DNA of 64,000 nucleotides from Arthrobacter globiformis NBRC 12137 (GCF_000238915.1 NZ_BAEG01000047.1:46376-110375); one strand, 5' to 3'. Shown: positions 43,366 to 52,340, numbered from the stretch's first letter. The notes: generated by a model from the sequence alone, not told the origin. Program-made: numbers and translations.

Positions 43366-43402
43366 CCTGCACTATCCTCGCGGCAAACGTGCACTCCGGA
43401 AC

Positions 43403-43780
43403 TCAGCCGTTCGGCCGGTTGGGGAGGTACTGCACCGCCCACTTGTTGCCGTCCGGGTCGGCGAAATAGACGAAGTGGCCCCAGTCCTGGATGTCCACGT
43501 CGCTGACGTCCACGCCATTCGCCTTGAGCTGGTCGTGGGCGGCGTTGATGTCGCTCACCACCAGCTGAAGGCTGGGCGCCGTGCCCGGAGGAGCGTCGTT
43601 GAGGCCTTCCCCGATGGCGATCGAGCAGCCCGACCCAGGCGGGGTCAGCTGGACGAAGCGGATGCCGTCCATGGGCCGTTCGTCATAGTCGGCGTTGAAA
43701 CCGACCTTGTTGACGTAGAAGTCCTTGGCGCGGTCCACGTCGGACACGGGTACGAAGACGAGTTCAAGTTTCCAGTCCAT
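43403..43780 (-). CDS. Single-domain VOC (glyoxalase-like) protein
   Basis: A 125-residue protein starting MDWKLELVFVPVSDVDRAKDFY, with GHFVYFADPDGNKWAVQYL at its end: one glyoxalase/bleomycin-resistance fold, likely a dimer. ATG 43780 begins at the family start; upstream in-frame codons are rejected. Weak ribosome-binding site. Function unknown; such proteins bind metals or small ligands. Confidence 0.87.
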   Translation of the reverse strand: MDWKLELVFVPVSDVDRAKDFYVNKVGFNADYDERPMDGIRFVQLTPPGSGCSIAIGEGLNDAPPGTAPSLQLVVSDINAAHDQLKANGVDVSDVDIQDWGHFVYFADPDGNKWAVQYLPNRPNG

Positions 43781-43823
43781 GCTGCACAGGCTAGCCGGGG
43801 CGCCCCGCGCTTCGGAAGGGGCT

Positions 43824-44459
43824 TTAGCCGGCGATGCCGTAGAGCCGGTCGCCGGCGTCACCCAGGCCCGGCACAATGTAGGCCTTCTCGTTCAGCTTCT
43901 CGTCGATGGAGGCAAGGACGATAGTGACGTTGGCGTCTTTGAGCTCCTCCTCCAGCTTGGCCAGGCCCTCCGGAGCGGCCAGCAGGCAGATGCAGGTGAC
44001 ATCAGCGGCGCCGCGCTTGAACAGGAACTTGATGGCCTCACGCAGCGTGCCGCCGGTGGCGAGCATGGGGTCGAGGACGAAGATCTGGCGGCCCGAAAGG
44101 TTGTCCGGCAAGCGCTCTGCGTAGGTGATGATGTCCAGGGTTTCCTCGTCGCGGGCCATGCCCAGGAAGCCCACTTCGGCGGTGGGGACCAGCTTGGTCA
44201 TGCCCTCGAGCATGCCCAGCCCGGCGCGCAGGATGGGAACCACCAGCGGCGTGGGCTTGGTGAACGCTGTGCCGACCGTGGTGGCGACCGGGGTTTCGAT
44301 GGTGACCGGCTGGGTGCGGACGTCGCGTGTGGCCTCGTAGGCGAGGAGCGTGACCAGCTCCTCGGTGAGCTGGCGGAAGACCGGCGAGGAGGTGTTCTTA
44401 TCCCGCAGGACGGTGAGCTTGTGGGCGACCAGCGGATGGTCCACGACGAGTGTGCGCAT
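43824..44459 (-). CDS. upp: Uracil phosphoribosyltransferase
   Basis: A 211-residue enzyme of uracil salvage. The PRPP loop reads [17 protein letters not shown], the uracil-binding C-terminus [15 protein letters not shown], and [10 protein letters not shown] is typical of Upp. It forms UMP from uracil and PRPP in the cytosol. TAGTTT lies shortly before ATG 44459, suggesting a short leader. Neighbours do not reveal a pathway link, although tadA lies nearby. Confidence 0.97.
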   Translation of the reverse strand: MRTLVVDHPLVAHKLTVLRDKNTSSPVFRQLTEELVTLLAYEATRDVRTQPVTIETPVATTVGTAFTKPTPLVVPILRAGLGMLEGMTKLVPTAEVGFLGMARDEETLDIITYAERLPDNLSGRQIFVLDPMLATGGTLREAIKFLFKRGAADVTCICLLAAPEGLAKLEEELKDANVTIVLASIDEKLNEKAYIVPGLGDAGDRLYGIAG

Positions 44460-44471
44460 GGGTCAAAACTA

Positions 44472-45305
44472 TCACCCGGGGCTTGGCTCCCCGCCCCGGG
44501 TTCCGGCTCCTCCGCCGGCATCAGGAGACCCCTGGAGGCGCTCCGCCCGCTCGTCTGCGCTGTCCTTCAGATGGGCCGGGTGCTCGAACGTGGGCGCGGG
44601 TCCGGCGTGCTCCCGCCGTCGGATGACATGGAAGAGCCTGTGGGCCAGGATCACCACACCCACCCAGGCCGCCCCGATCAACCAGGCTGCCATTACGTCT
44701 GTCAGCCAGTGGTGGCCGAGGAACACGCGGCTCAGTCCCATGGCGATGATGAACGCTGCCCCCGCGATGATCATCCACGTCCGCGCCGAGGTCTTCCGGA
44801 ACTCCAGGCACATGAGGTACACCACGATGCCGATCACCACGGTGGTGTTCAGCGTGTGCCCGCTGGGGAATGACGGCGAGAACTCGAACGGCGGAACGGC
44901 GTCGACGTGGTCAGGACGGGTCCGGCCGAGCAGCGTCTTGCCTACGCTGGTAGCGGTGACTGAGACTGCCGCCGCGCCTCCCACCAGGATCAGCGGCCGC
45001 CAGCTGCGGCTGACATAGATCAGCCAGGCAACGAGGAGGCTCGCCAGGATGGGCATGCCAATGCCGCCGCCGATGTTCGTGAAGGCCGTCACGGCCGAGT
45101 CGAGGCCGGGGTTCCGGTATTCCTTGGCCAGCTGGAGGGCGGGTCTGTCCAGCCCGGAAACGCCGTCCTGGTCGACAACGCTGTTGTATACCTCGGCGCT
45201 GAGGAGCGTCAGGACCACCACCAGGAAGCCGCCGATAATGAGGGTGATCCACAGGGCCGCGTAGGGCCCCAGCCACCGGCCGTACTTCTCCGTCAGGGAC
45301 TTCAT
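44472..45305 (-). CDS. PAP2 superfamily membrane phosphatase
   Basis: A 277-residue protein with about six helices and the three phosphatase signatures KTLLGRTRP, PSFPSGHTL and SRVFLGHHWLTDV in order. It is likely to dephosphorylate a lipid phosphate such as undecaprenyl pyrophosphate or phosphatidate at the outer membrane face. The last 45 residues are hydrophilic. ATG 45305 with GGGAG upstream. It ends 13 bases before the upp start, so both are probably co-transcribed. Confidence 0.92.
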   Translation of the reverse strand: MKSLTEKYGRWLGPYAALWITLIIGGFLVVVLTLLSAEVYNSVVDQDGVSGLDRPALQLAKEYRNPGLDSAVTAFTNIGGGIGMPILASLLVAWLIYVSRSWRPLILVGGAAAVSVTATSVGKTLLGRTRPDHVDAVPPFEFSPSFPSGHTLNTTVVIGIVVYLMCLEFRKTSARTWMIIAGAAFIIAMGLSRVFLGHHWLTDVMAAWLIGAAWVGVVILAHRLFHVIRRREHAGPAPTFEHPAHLKDSADERAERLQGSPDAGGGAGTRGGEPSPG

Positions 45306-45365
45306 CGTTACTCCCGGCACTCGCGTTGTCCGATGCTAAGTATCCTTCGAAACTATCATTGACCC

Positions 45366-45872
45366 ATGGCCCCGGCAGATCCGCAACACTTGGAATGGAT
45401 GGGCCTTGCCCTCGAAGAAGCCCGGCGGGCCCTGGCCACTGAGGACGTGCCGATTGGCGCCGTCGTGATCGGTCCGGACGGGACGGTCCTGGGTACCGGA
45501 CGCAACGAGCGTGAGGCCCTCGGTGACCCCACTGCGCACGCCGAAGTGGTGGCCATCCGGAAGGCCGCCGCGCGGCTGCGGGAACGCGCCATGCTCGACG
45601 GCGGCAGCGGCGACGGCTGGCGGCTGGAGGACTGCACGCTGGTGGTGACCCTGGAACCGTGCGCCATGTGTGCCGGGGCGATCGTTCTGGCCCGGATCCA
45701 CCGCGTGGTGTTCGGGGCCTGGGACGAGAAGGCCGGGGCGGCGGGCTCCGTGTTCGACATTCTGCGGGAGCGCCGCCTCAACCACTGGGTGGAGGTCTAC
45801 GCCGGCGTGCAGGAGGAGGAATGCGGCCTGCTGCTGCGGGACTTCTTCGCAGCCCACCGCACTGCTGGTTAG
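45366..45872 (+). CDS. tadA: tRNA-specific adenosine deaminase
   Basis: A 168-residue zinc deaminase: zinc His and catalytic Glu in HAEVVAI, zinc cysteines in PCAMCAGAI, and the C-terminal FDILRERRLNHWVEVYAGV. It converts A34 of tRNA-Arg(ACG) to inosine; that tRNA is encoded at 21661. Divergent from PAP2, with 60 bases between. The 26 bases after its stop hold CAGTTAGACG-type short repeats before the next convergent gene. Confidence 0.96.
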   Translation: MAPADPQHLEWMGLALEEARRALATEDVPIGAVVIGPDGTVLGTGRNEREALGDPTAHAEVVAIRKAAARLRERAMLDGGSGDGWRLEDCTLVVTLEPCAMCAGAIVLARIHRVVFGAWDEKAGAAGSVFDILRERRLNHWVEVYAGVQEEECGLLLRDFFAAHRTAG

Positions 45873-45898
45873 ACGCCTGCCAGTTAGACGGCGGCTGG

Positions 45899-47125
45899 TC
45901 AGACGCCAGCGGCGTCGAGCGCGTCGATCCGCTCCTGCCGGGACGATGGCGAGTCCAGGCTGAAGGAGCGGAAGTCGCCCAGATCCTCCCGGATCCACGC
46001 CTCAATCTCGGCGATGCGCTGTTCGACGGCGGGCGTCCGGCCGGCAAAGAGCCAGGCGGCGATCCTTTCCCTGCCGGGATCGTATTGCCAGAGTCCAATG
46101 ATCGTGCCGCGGTCAAAGATGGGGTGGTCCGGCAGGTCCGCCTGCAGCGCCAGGGTGGTGTTCAGCAGCTTCCGGTCCCGGTCCGCGTCCGCAAACAGGT
46201 CACCGGCGTTCCGGCGGTGCAGCACGAGCGAATCGGTGCCTGCCAGCAACTGGATCTGTTCCCCCTCCGGCGGGCTGAAGTCCGCGAGGCGTTCGACGTC
46301 GGCCGGCAGCATCCAGAGCACGTCGCCGGCGGCGGTGGGAACCTCCACGGCCCCGACGGCGGCGAGCGCCGCCTTGGTGTCGGTGAGGGTGAAGCCGGTG
46401 AACCACTGGGATTGCTTGCTGGTGGCGCCCCCCGTCCAGCCGAGGTAGCGGCGGACCAGTTCCTCGCGGGCGCCTTCCGGGCCGAGCCGGCTGGGCGGAA
46501 GGCCCCACGGAGTGTAGGCATAGCGCTGCTGGTCCAGCCGCCCGTTAACCGGAACGCGGCGGATCCGGCCGTCGGCCTGCAGCAGCCCCAGCGCCGTGGG
46601 CAGCGTGGTGGCGGCCCCCTTTTTCTTGCCTTCCTCGCCCAGGTTCCGCACCGATTCCCCGAGCTCCTCTTTCAGCTGCCTGGGGTCGAGCGGACTGTCG
46701 GCTTCGCCGAGAACGTGCAGGATCTGTTCCTCCAGCAGCGTGATCTCGCCGCGGTCCACACCGAGCCGGGCCAGCACCCGGAAGGCCTCTTCAGCGCTCT
46801 TGCCAAGGGTCAGTGCCCAGTCGAAGTCCTCCCGGCCCAGCACGTAGGTGCAGCCGCGGGCGGTGGGCAGTTCGTGGATCCTGAGCTCGCGGACATCCGC
46901 GTCCACCTGGTCGCGGCGGATTCCGGCGCGGGCGAAGAGGGTCAGGTACGGATTGGCGCCGCCCACGGACCTGGCCCAGCCCGCCGCGGCGAGCACCTCC
47001 TGTGACGTGCGGCCCCCGAGCGTGCCGTCCAGCCCCTGCCGGTGCCAGGCCCAGGCACGGAGAAGCTCCGGGGTGGGGGCCATGGCAGTTTCCAGGGTGG
47101 GGGCTGACGGGACGTGGCTGGTCAT
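45899..47125 (-). CDS. HTH_42 winged-helix protein (AlkZ-like DNA glycosylase superfamily)
   Basis: A 408-residue protein of the HTH_42/YcaQ fold: several winged-helix units followed by a beta-domain (GLWQYDPGRERIAAWLF). The N-terminal helix RAWAWHRQGLDG occupies the position where AlkZ-like enzymes carry their catalytic QxQ/QxD or HxQ motif. Members unhook DNA crosslinks or remove alkylated bases; many actinobacterial copies are untested. It starts 3 bases after the stop of the glycosyltransferase gene, so it is the last gene of a four-gene run. Confidence 0.8.
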   Translation of the reverse strand: MTSHVPSAPTLETAMAPTPELLRAWAWHRQGLDGTLGGRTSQEVLAAAGWARSVGGANPYLTLFARAGIRRDQVDADVRELRIHELPTARGCTYVLGREDFDWALTLGKSAEEAFRVLARLGVDRGEITLLEEQILHVLGEADSPLDPRQLKEELGESVRNLGEEGKKKGAATTLPTALGLLQADGRIRRVPVNGRLDQQRYAYTPWGLPPSRLGPEGAREELVRRYLGWTGGATSKQSQWFTGFTLTDTKAALAAVGAVEVPTAAGDVLWMLPADVERLADFSPPEGEQIQLLAGTDSLVLHRRNAGDLFADADRDRKLLNTTLALQADLPDHPIFDRGTIIGLWQYDPGRERIAAWLFAGRTPAVEQRIAEIEAWIREDLGDFRSFSLDSPSSRQERIDALDAAGV

Positions 47126-47128
47126 GCC

Positions 47129-48301
47129 TCATTCTCCATCAGCAGGCGGTTGCGAGGAATGGCCGCCCTGCGATGCCTCCGGCGCCACGTAGCCGAGTAC
47201 CCGCCGTGCAGTGGCGTCCCAGCCAGGCAGGCGTTCCCGGCCGGCGAGAGCACGCCGGCGCCATTCGGCACGCAGCGCGGGATCCGTGAGCCAGCTGCGC
47301 AACAGGGCCGCCAGCGGCTCCGGCTCCTCCTCCCCCGACGCAACATCTCCGGCATCAACATCCCCTGCGTCACCGAGTTCGACGACGGCGCCGGGCAGGG
47401 TGGGCGCACCTTCCGGAGGCCCTGGCGCGGTTTCTGCGCCCAGTCCCAGCGCCTCCACCGCGCCGGTACCGGCCCGGACGATGACCGGCACCCCGCGGGC
47501 CACAGACTCGGTGACCGCCATGCCGAAGGCCTCCACCTTGGAGACCAGCAGGCTCAGATCAGCGGCGTGCCACTGCTGCTCGAGCGCCTGCCCCGTCAGT
47601 TCGCCGGGCAGCTGCACCCTGCCGCCCAGCCCGTGCCGGTCGACCGCCGCCGCGATCTGGCGGGCGTATTCGGGGTCCGCCGTGGCCGAGCCGACGAGGG
47701 CTGCCGTCCACTCCAGATCCTGGAGCCGGGCCAGCGCACCGAGGAGCGTCAGCTGGTCCTTGTTGGGCAGCAGTGCCGCCACGGCAAGCAGGCGCGGCGG
47801 CTCGGATCCGCCTGCCACCCGGGCACGCCCGGTTCCGGGCAGCGCAGCGCGGACGCCGGCCAGGCCGTGCCGCCGGGTAATCTCGGCGGCGGCCGAACCG
47901 CTGGTGCAGATCACACCGGCAGCCGCCCGGAGTGCCCGGGCTTCCAGGTCCGGGTGCTCGTCCAGGGGCATGTGCAGCAGGACCCACGGCGCCTGCCCGC
48001 CGGCGGCGGCCGCCTCCATGGCTTCGGGGGCGCCGGAGGCCACCAGACCGTCAACGATCGTGATGGTGCTGGCCGGCACACCCGCCGGGCCACCTCCAGC
48101 GGTTCCCGAACCGAGCAGGCCGGCCAGCCGCCGTCGTTCTTCCTTGCTGCCCACCGGCCACTGGCCGTCGACCGGCTGGATGGTTACCCCGACTCCCAGT
48201 TGCTCAAGGCCCTGCGCCAGTGCGGCGTTGTAGACGTTGCCGCCGGAGTTATGGCGGATGTTCGCAGGAACCAGGAGCCGGATGGCTGGCAGGGGCAGCA
48301 T
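47129..48301 (-). CDS. GT4-family glycosyltransferase
   Basis: A 390-residue GT-B enzyme. The N-terminal acceptor domain has RLLVPANIRHNSGGNVYNAAL; the donor domain has LAVAALLPNKDQLTLLGAL and EAFGMAVTESVARGVPVIV, the family 4 E-x7-E motif. A Gly/Pro/Asp-rich linker (DAGDVDAGDVASGEE) lies near residue 325. ATG 48301 is 7 bases after the PTPS-like gene stop. The acceptor is unknown; the linked PTPS-like and dehydrogenase genes raise the possibility of a modified pterin or carbohydrate. Confidence 0.88.
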   Translation of the reverse strand: MLPLPAIRLLVPANIRHNSGGNVYNAALAQGLEQLGVGVTIQPVDGQWPVGSKEERRRLAGLLGSGTAGGGPAGVPASTITIVDGLVASGAPEAMEAAAAGGQAPWVLLHMPLDEHPDLEARALRAAAGVICTSGSAAAEITRRHGLAGVRAALPGTGRARVAGGSEPPRLLAVAALLPNKDQLTLLGALARLQDLEWTAALVGSATADPEYARQIAAAVDRHGLGGRVQLPGELTGQALEQQWHAADLSLLVSKVEAFGMAVTESVARGVPVIVRAGTGAVEALGLGAETAPGPPEGAPTLPGAVVELGDAGDVDAGDVASGEEEPEPLAALLRSWLTDPALRAEWRRRALAGRERLPGWDATARRVLGYVAPEASQGGHSSQPPADGE

Positions 48302-48308
48302 GTCGGCC

Positions 48309-48707
48309 TTAGTCGCGGTCGAACTCGAGCGCATAGCTCGCCCAGGCATCGGGGTTTTCGCGCAGCGTGACGTCCAGGCCGGCGAGTTCCCGGCCGTCAG
48401 TGTCCTCCCGCAGCCGATCCGCGACGGCGCCGGCAATGTACTGCGCCAGCGCCTCGGTGGTGCTCAATTTCCCGGCGAAGTCCGGGTGGTCGTCCAGGTT
48501 GCGGTAGTTGAGCCCGGCCAGCACCTCCTCGATCATGCTGCCGGCGGCGCCGATGTCCAGCACGATCGCGTCCTCGTTGAGGGCACGACGGCGGAACGTC
48601 ACCTCCGCCACGAAGGTCGCCCCGTGCAGGCCCTGGGCAGGCCCGAACGCCTCCCGGGGAAGGCTGTGGGCGATCATGAAGTGGCGGCGAACGGTCAGGC
48701 TGAACAA
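48309..48707 (-). CDS. Divergent 6-pyruvoyltetrahydropterin synthase/QueD-like protein
   Basis: A 132-residue T-fold protein resembling PTPS/QueD (RRHFMIAHSLPREAFGPAQGL, FVAEVTFRR, STTEALAQYIAGAV). Key residues differ: the zinc motif HGH reads HGA, the catalytic Cys region is empty, and the usual LDH acid-base pair reads LNY. It is therefore unlikely to carry out the standard reaction on dihydroneopterin triphosphate. It lies 3 bases after the dehydrogenase gene and 7 before the glycosyltransferase gene, all on one strand. Function unknown. Confidence 0.82.
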   Translation of the reverse strand: MFSLTVRRHFMIAHSLPREAFGPAQGLHGATFVAEVTFRRRALNEDAIVLDIGAAGSMIEEVLAGLNYRNLDDHPDFAGKLSTTEALAQYIAGAVADRLREDTDGRELAGLDVTLRENPDAWASYALEFDRD

Positions 48708-48710
48708 TGG

Positions 48711-49757
48711 TTACCTCGCTGTTTCGGTGGTGGCGGTCCGGTGGTCTTCAGGCAGTGGATCATCAGTGGCGGGATACTCAATCACGTGGCACAGCGCCTC
48801 GAGCCGGCCGCCGGCCAGGTCCTGGACCACGCCCGGCAGCTCGGCGAACGCGGAGGCACCTGTGAGGAAGGCATCGAACACCGGATCTGTCAGCAGGGAC
48901 ATGGCGAGTTCCAGCCGGTCGGCGTTGGTCCGGCGGTGCCGGCGGGCCCGCGCCACGGCGCCCACCTGGCTGGCCCGGATGGACAGTCTGCGGGCGTGGA
49001 AGTCCTCGCCGAGCGGGATCGTGATTTTCCGGTCGGCGTACCAGGACATCTCGATGATGTCGCCCTCGTCCCCCACGAGCTTCAGGCTGCGCTCCAGCCC
49101 GCCTTCGGACGCGGAGCAGTGGAACACGATGTCGCAGTCCGGCAGGGCGTCGTCGGGATGCGCGAAGTCCACGCCCAGCGTGTCGGCAAGGTCGTGGCGG
49201 TCGGGGTCCAGGTCGACGAGCTGGAGCCGCGCCAGCGGGAACGTACGCAACAGCGTGGCCACCATGCCGCCCACCAGCCCGGCGCCGATCACGGCGACGC
49301 GGTCGCCCAGCCTTGGCCCCGCCTCCCACAGCGCGTTCACGGCCGTTTCCACGGTGCCGGTGAGGACCGCGCGGCGGGGAGGAACGCCGTCGGGAACGCG
49401 GGTGAGCGCGGACACCGGCACCACATAACGGTCCTGGTGCGGGTGCAGGCAAAAGACTGTTTGCCCCATCCAGTCATCCGGGCCCTGTTCCACCACGCCC
49501 ACGGACAGGTAGCCGAACTTTACCGGCGACGGGAACGAGCCCTCCTGGTGCGGGGCGCGCATCTTCTCGGCGATGCAGGGCGGTACGGCGGCCTGGTGGA
49601 CCACGAGTTCGGTGCCCTTGCTGATGCCCGAATAAAGCGAGCGCACCAGAGCCTCCTCCGGGCCCGGGACGCGCAGCTGCTCGCTGCGCAGTTCACCCCG
49701 GCCAGGGGCCACGGTCCAGTATGCGGTTGCTTCATTGTGCTGCTGGGAAGTACTCAT
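48711..49757 (-). CDS. MDR-family dehydrogenase (BchC/threonine-dehydrogenase-like)
   Basis: A 348-residue medium-chain dehydrogenase. SLYSGISKGTELVVHQ in place of the usual zinc-ligand CGxC segment and KFGYLSVGVVEQG are typical of the BchC-like subgroup. The nucleotide site is VAVIGAGLVGGMVATLL followed by LQLVDLDPDR. It should oxidise or reduce a polyol/sugar-like substrate. TAGATT lies shortly before ATG 49757, suggesting a nearly leaderless transcript for the run dehydrogenase, PTPS-like, GT4, HTH_42. Confidence 0.87.
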   Translation of the reverse strand: MSTSQQHNEATAYWTVAPGRGELRSEQLRVPGPEEALVRSLYSGISKGTELVVHQAAVPPCIAEKMRAPHQEGSFPSPVKFGYLSVGVVEQGPDDWMGQTVFCLHPHQDRYVVPVSALTRVPDGVPPRRAVLTGTVETAVNALWEAGPRLGDRVAVIGAGLVGGMVATLLRTFPLARLQLVDLDPDRHDLADTLGVDFAHPDDALPDCDIVFHCSASEGGLERSLKLVGDEGDIIEMSWYADRKITIPLGEDFHARRLSIRASQVGAVARARRHRRTNADRLELAMSLLTDPVFDAFLTGASAFAELPGVVQDLAGGRLEALCHVIEYPATDDPLPEDHRTATTETAR

Positions 49758-49866
49758 CTTGCTTATGAATCTAGTGCCCGGCCCCGATTTCCGGGAAGAT
49801 GCGTCCCGGCGCGCCCGCTCCGAACGCCGGGCCGCTGACTGTGTTTGCCGGCAAAAGGATGCCGTT

Positions 49867-49896
49867 TTGGGGATGCGGCCCTTGCTCCGGTACCCT
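49867..49896 (+). promoter_or_regulatory. Promoter of tRNA-Ser(CGA)
   Basis: TTGGGG (49867-49872) and TACCCT (49891-49896) with 18 bases between, 9 bases ahead of the tRNA. Confidence 0.5.
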
Positions 49897-49905
49897 ATTC
49901 AGGTT

Positions 49906-49992
49906 GGTGACGTGTCCGAGCGGCCGAAGGTGCAACACTCGAAATGTTGTTTGGTGTAAAAGCCAACGTGGGTTCAAATCCCACCGTCACCG
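49906..49992 (+). tRNA. tRNA-Ser (anticodon CGA)
   Basis: An 87-base class II tRNA: GGTGACG (49906-49912) pairs with CGTCACC (49985-49991), discriminator G49992. The anticodon loop CTCGAAA between CAACA and TGTTG gives CGA, reading UCG. No copy of its 3' end was found in the following 2.4 kb. Confidence 0.97.
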
Positions 49993-50000
49993 CCAATGAG

Positions 50001-50042
50001 AAAGACCCCGGTTCCCTTGTAAACAAGGGAACCGGGGTCTTT
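50001..50042 (+). terminator. Terminator of tRNA-Ser(CGA)
   Basis: A perfect 20-base stem (50001-50020 with 50023-50042, AAAGACCCCGGTTCCCTTGT and complement) around AA, ending in TTT. Confidence 0.9.
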
Positions 50043-50172
50043 GCTTTGACCGGAAAGGTCTTGGGTAACGCAGCAGTAGCAGCCTGATGTCATTCATTCC
50101 TGCACATCGGCAGTCCGGGATTCATGACCCACCGCTTGCCGGATCTGTGATCGACTTCAACCGAGGATGCTG

Positions 50173-50415
50173 ATGAATAAGAACGCCACTGTAAGGTACT
50201 GGCTGGCCCTGGCCGCGATGTACGGGCTGACCCTCAGCGTCGTAGCCATGGCCGACTGGCCTTGGCCGCTGTTTATGGGCGGGGCGTTCATACTCTTCGC
50301 CGTCTTACACAGTATTCGATACCGCCAGATGGGCCGGAAGGTTCAAGGCAAGCTTGCTACGGCGGCTGCAGTCCAGGGGCCGAACTGCTCAAGCTGTATG
50401 GGTTGCAGACGCTGA
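50173..50415 (+). CDS. Small two-helix membrane protein with Cys-rich end
   Basis: An 80-residue protein: MNKNATVRYWLALAAMYGLT starts the first helix (about 8-27), the second spans about 32-50, and the C-terminus reads CSSCMGCRR with three cysteines, reminiscent of a metal- or lipid-attached tail. ATG 50173 has GAGG 6 bases upstream; ATG 50167 overlaps it. I do not recognise a family. Between 50043 and 50166 no gene is seen. Confidence 0.65.
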   Translation: MNKNATVRYWLALAAMYGLTLSVVAMADWPWPLFMGGAFILFAVLHSIRYRQMGRKVQGKLATAAAVQGPNCSSCMGCRR

Positions 50416-50532
50416 ACTTGGAGGCGCAGTGTGGCCAGCCGCCGGAGCCCGTCGGCACGGAGGCCGTCACGTGCTACAGTCCCAGAATCAGCGCACGACC
50501 GCATGCAAATCGCAATCATTCGGAGGTTCGCG

Positions 50533-51138
50533 ATGCCGGACACCACCTGCCACATGTCGATCTCGCTGGACGGCTTCGTCGCCGGGCCGGACCAGAGCCG
50601 TGAGAACCCCCTGGGCAAGCGGGGGCTGGAGCTGCACGGCTGGCACATCGGCGACGCACGGGCCAACGATGCCGACGAGGTCGCGAACGGATGGCTCATG
50701 CGCCCGCGGGGCGCGTATGTAATGGGTCGGAACATGTTCGGCCCGGTCCGCGGGGACTGGGATGAGGAATGGACCGGGTGGTGGGGCCCCGAACCGCCCT
50801 ACCACGCGCCGGTGTTCGTGCTCACCCATCACGGGCATGACCCGATCCAGATGGACGGCGGGACGACCTTCCACTTCGTCACCGAGGGCTTCGACGCGGC
50901 CTACTCCGCTGCGTGCCGGGCCGCCGGCGATAACGGCGTGGACATTGCCGGCGGGGCGTCGACCGTCCGACAGGCACTGATCGCCGGCGTGATCGACGAG
51001 CTCACCCTCGACATCGCACCGGTCCTGCTCGGTTCGGGCGAGCGCATCTTCGACGGCGTTGAATCCTTCGGCTTCGAACCCGCCGAGGTGCTTCACTCGC
51101 CGCTGGCCACCCACATCCGCTATCGCCGCGTCAGCTAG
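50533..51138 (+). CDS. Dihydrofolate reductase family protein (RibD C-terminal-like)
   Basis: A 201-residue protein of the RibD_C/YwjB fold: TCHMSISLDGFVAGPDQS at the start, YVMGRNMFGP, APVFVLTHH, GVDIAGGASTVRQAL, and LTLDIAPVLLGSGERIFD in order. Actinobacterial members of this type are of unknown specificity; true DHFR activity is unlikely. GGAGG lies 6 bases before ATG 50533. Monocistronic, convergent with the next gene. Confidence 0.9.
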   Translation: MPDTTCHMSISLDGFVAGPDQSRENPLGKRGLELHGWHIGDARANDADEVANGWLMRPRGAYVMGRNMFGPVRGDWDEEWTGWWGPEPPYHAPVFVLTHHGHDPIQMDGGTTFHFVTEGFDAAYSAACRAAGDNGVDIAGGASTVRQALIAGVIDELTLDIAPVLLGSGERIFDGVESFGFEPAEVLHSPLATHIRYRRVS

Positions 51139-51163
51139 CTCGGGTCCGCCGGACCAGCGATTG

Positions 51164-51934
51164 CTATTTTTCGGTGATTCTTGCAAGCAGCGCGTCGAGG
51201 CCGCCCTGCACAGCGTCGTAGGTTCCTGCGGCTTCAAGGTCGCGCGCGAACTGCTCGTTGAGCCCTCCGGGCGTTGTGTGTGACTGGGCGAGGGCCGCGA
51301 AGTCCGCGCCAGGCGAGTCGAGTTCGCCGGACAGGGCAGCGAAGGTGTCGGCGACGTAGCGACGCGCCGCGGCTGTCGGGATGCCGCGGCTGGACAGCCA
51401 GTCGGCGATCGTTCCGAGGTAGCGAAAGTACGCCGCTACCGTGCCGGATGCCGCGGACACTGATTCAAATGCCAGCTCGCTGGCGATCTCCATGCTCCCG
51501 CCGAGCCGGTCGTACAGCCCCGTTGCTGCCGGCGTTGCCGGGTACACAGGTGTCACGCTTCTGCGAGTCGCCACGGCGGTGAGCGGGATGCTTCGTGCGA
51601 TGTCCGTCGCGGGCGCGACTGGTCCGGCCAGCTGCGCGACAGGGAATCCGGCTATCGCACTGACCACGGCGTGATTGGCGCGGAACTGCAGTCCGGCCAG
51701 CACCTCCGCAGCGTGGCTGGGCAGCAGGCAGACGACCACCACGTCGCTGTCGTCCACGACCTGCTGGTTGTCCACGGCCACCCGCACCGACGGCAACTGC
51801 GCCGCGAGCTCTGTCGCTCGTTCGGCGTTCCTTGGGGAAAGCACAATTTCTGGCGGATCGGCCACACCGCGGCAAAGCCCAGTGACGATCGCCGTCGCGA
51901 TTGAGCCAACTCCAAGGACGCCATAAGTGGTCAC
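51164..51934 (-). CDS. Pyrroline-5-carboxylate reductase-like oxidoreductase
   Basis: A 256-residue protein with Rossmann motif YGVLGVGSIATAIVTGL and the ProC-like segments VVVVCLLPSHAAEVL, VVSAIAGFPVAQLAG, and the C-terminal helical part. The canonical ProC C-terminal motif (SPGGTT) appears as HTTPGGLNEQ. It may be a divergent ProC or an imine/ketimine reductase acting with NAD(P)H. Start ATG 51934; little ribosome-binding signal. Confidence 0.82.
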   Translation of the reverse strand: MTTYGVLGVGSIATAIVTGLCRGVADPPEIVLSPRNAERATELAAQLPSVRVAVDNQQVVDDSDVVVVCLLPSHAAEVLAGLQFRANHAVVSAIAGFPVAQLAGPVAPATDIARSIPLTAVATRRSVTPVYPATPAATGLYDRLGGSMEIASELAFESVSAASGTVAAYFRYLGTIADWLSSRGIPTAAARRYVADTFAALSGELDSPGADFAALAQSHTTPGGLNEQFARDLEAAGTYDAVQGGLDALLARITEK

Positions 51935-52340
51935 CGGACGAATCTACCCTACGACCGGCACCCGGCGGCAGCGTCCGAATCTATTGCAGATACACTCGTT
52001 CCGGGTCGTGATGACGCAGCACATCACCCCTACGAACCCCATCCTGATCAATGGCGCCTGCGCGCTTGTGCTGCTAGGAACAGGTACAGCCCAGCCGGTC
52101 ATCCAGTGACCAATCCGGCGTCGGCACTCCCGGGCCGGGGCGGCGGCCCGCTCATTCCCCGGTTCGCAGAGCGGGCCACCTACCGAGGCCGTAGATCCAG
52201 GAGACCCGTTACGGCGACGGTAGGGGGATAGTACCGCCGCGGGCTTGGGAAAAAGTGGCTCCGATTTGAGACCTAAGCAAGCTTTCCATTAGTTTTGACA
52301 GGGACGCTCCGTGTTCCCCCATATATGGAGCGGTTGCCTA
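51935..52340. other. Gene-poor stretch
   Basis: About 400 bases between a ProC-like gene and a terminator. Only a 32-codon frame (52011-52109, MTQHITPTNPILINGACALV) without ribosome-binding site is visible; it is not called. 52240-52330 is AT-richer and lacks recognisable RNA. It may be decayed sequence. Confidence 0.5.

Noticed and set aside
51927..52109. A 60-codon plus-strand frame
   Set aside because: No start signal; overlaps the first bases of the ProC-like gene on the other strand.
49906..52340. Genomic island at tRNA-Ser(CGA)
   Set aside because: No duplicated tRNA end, integrase or mobility gene found; composition is not clearly different.
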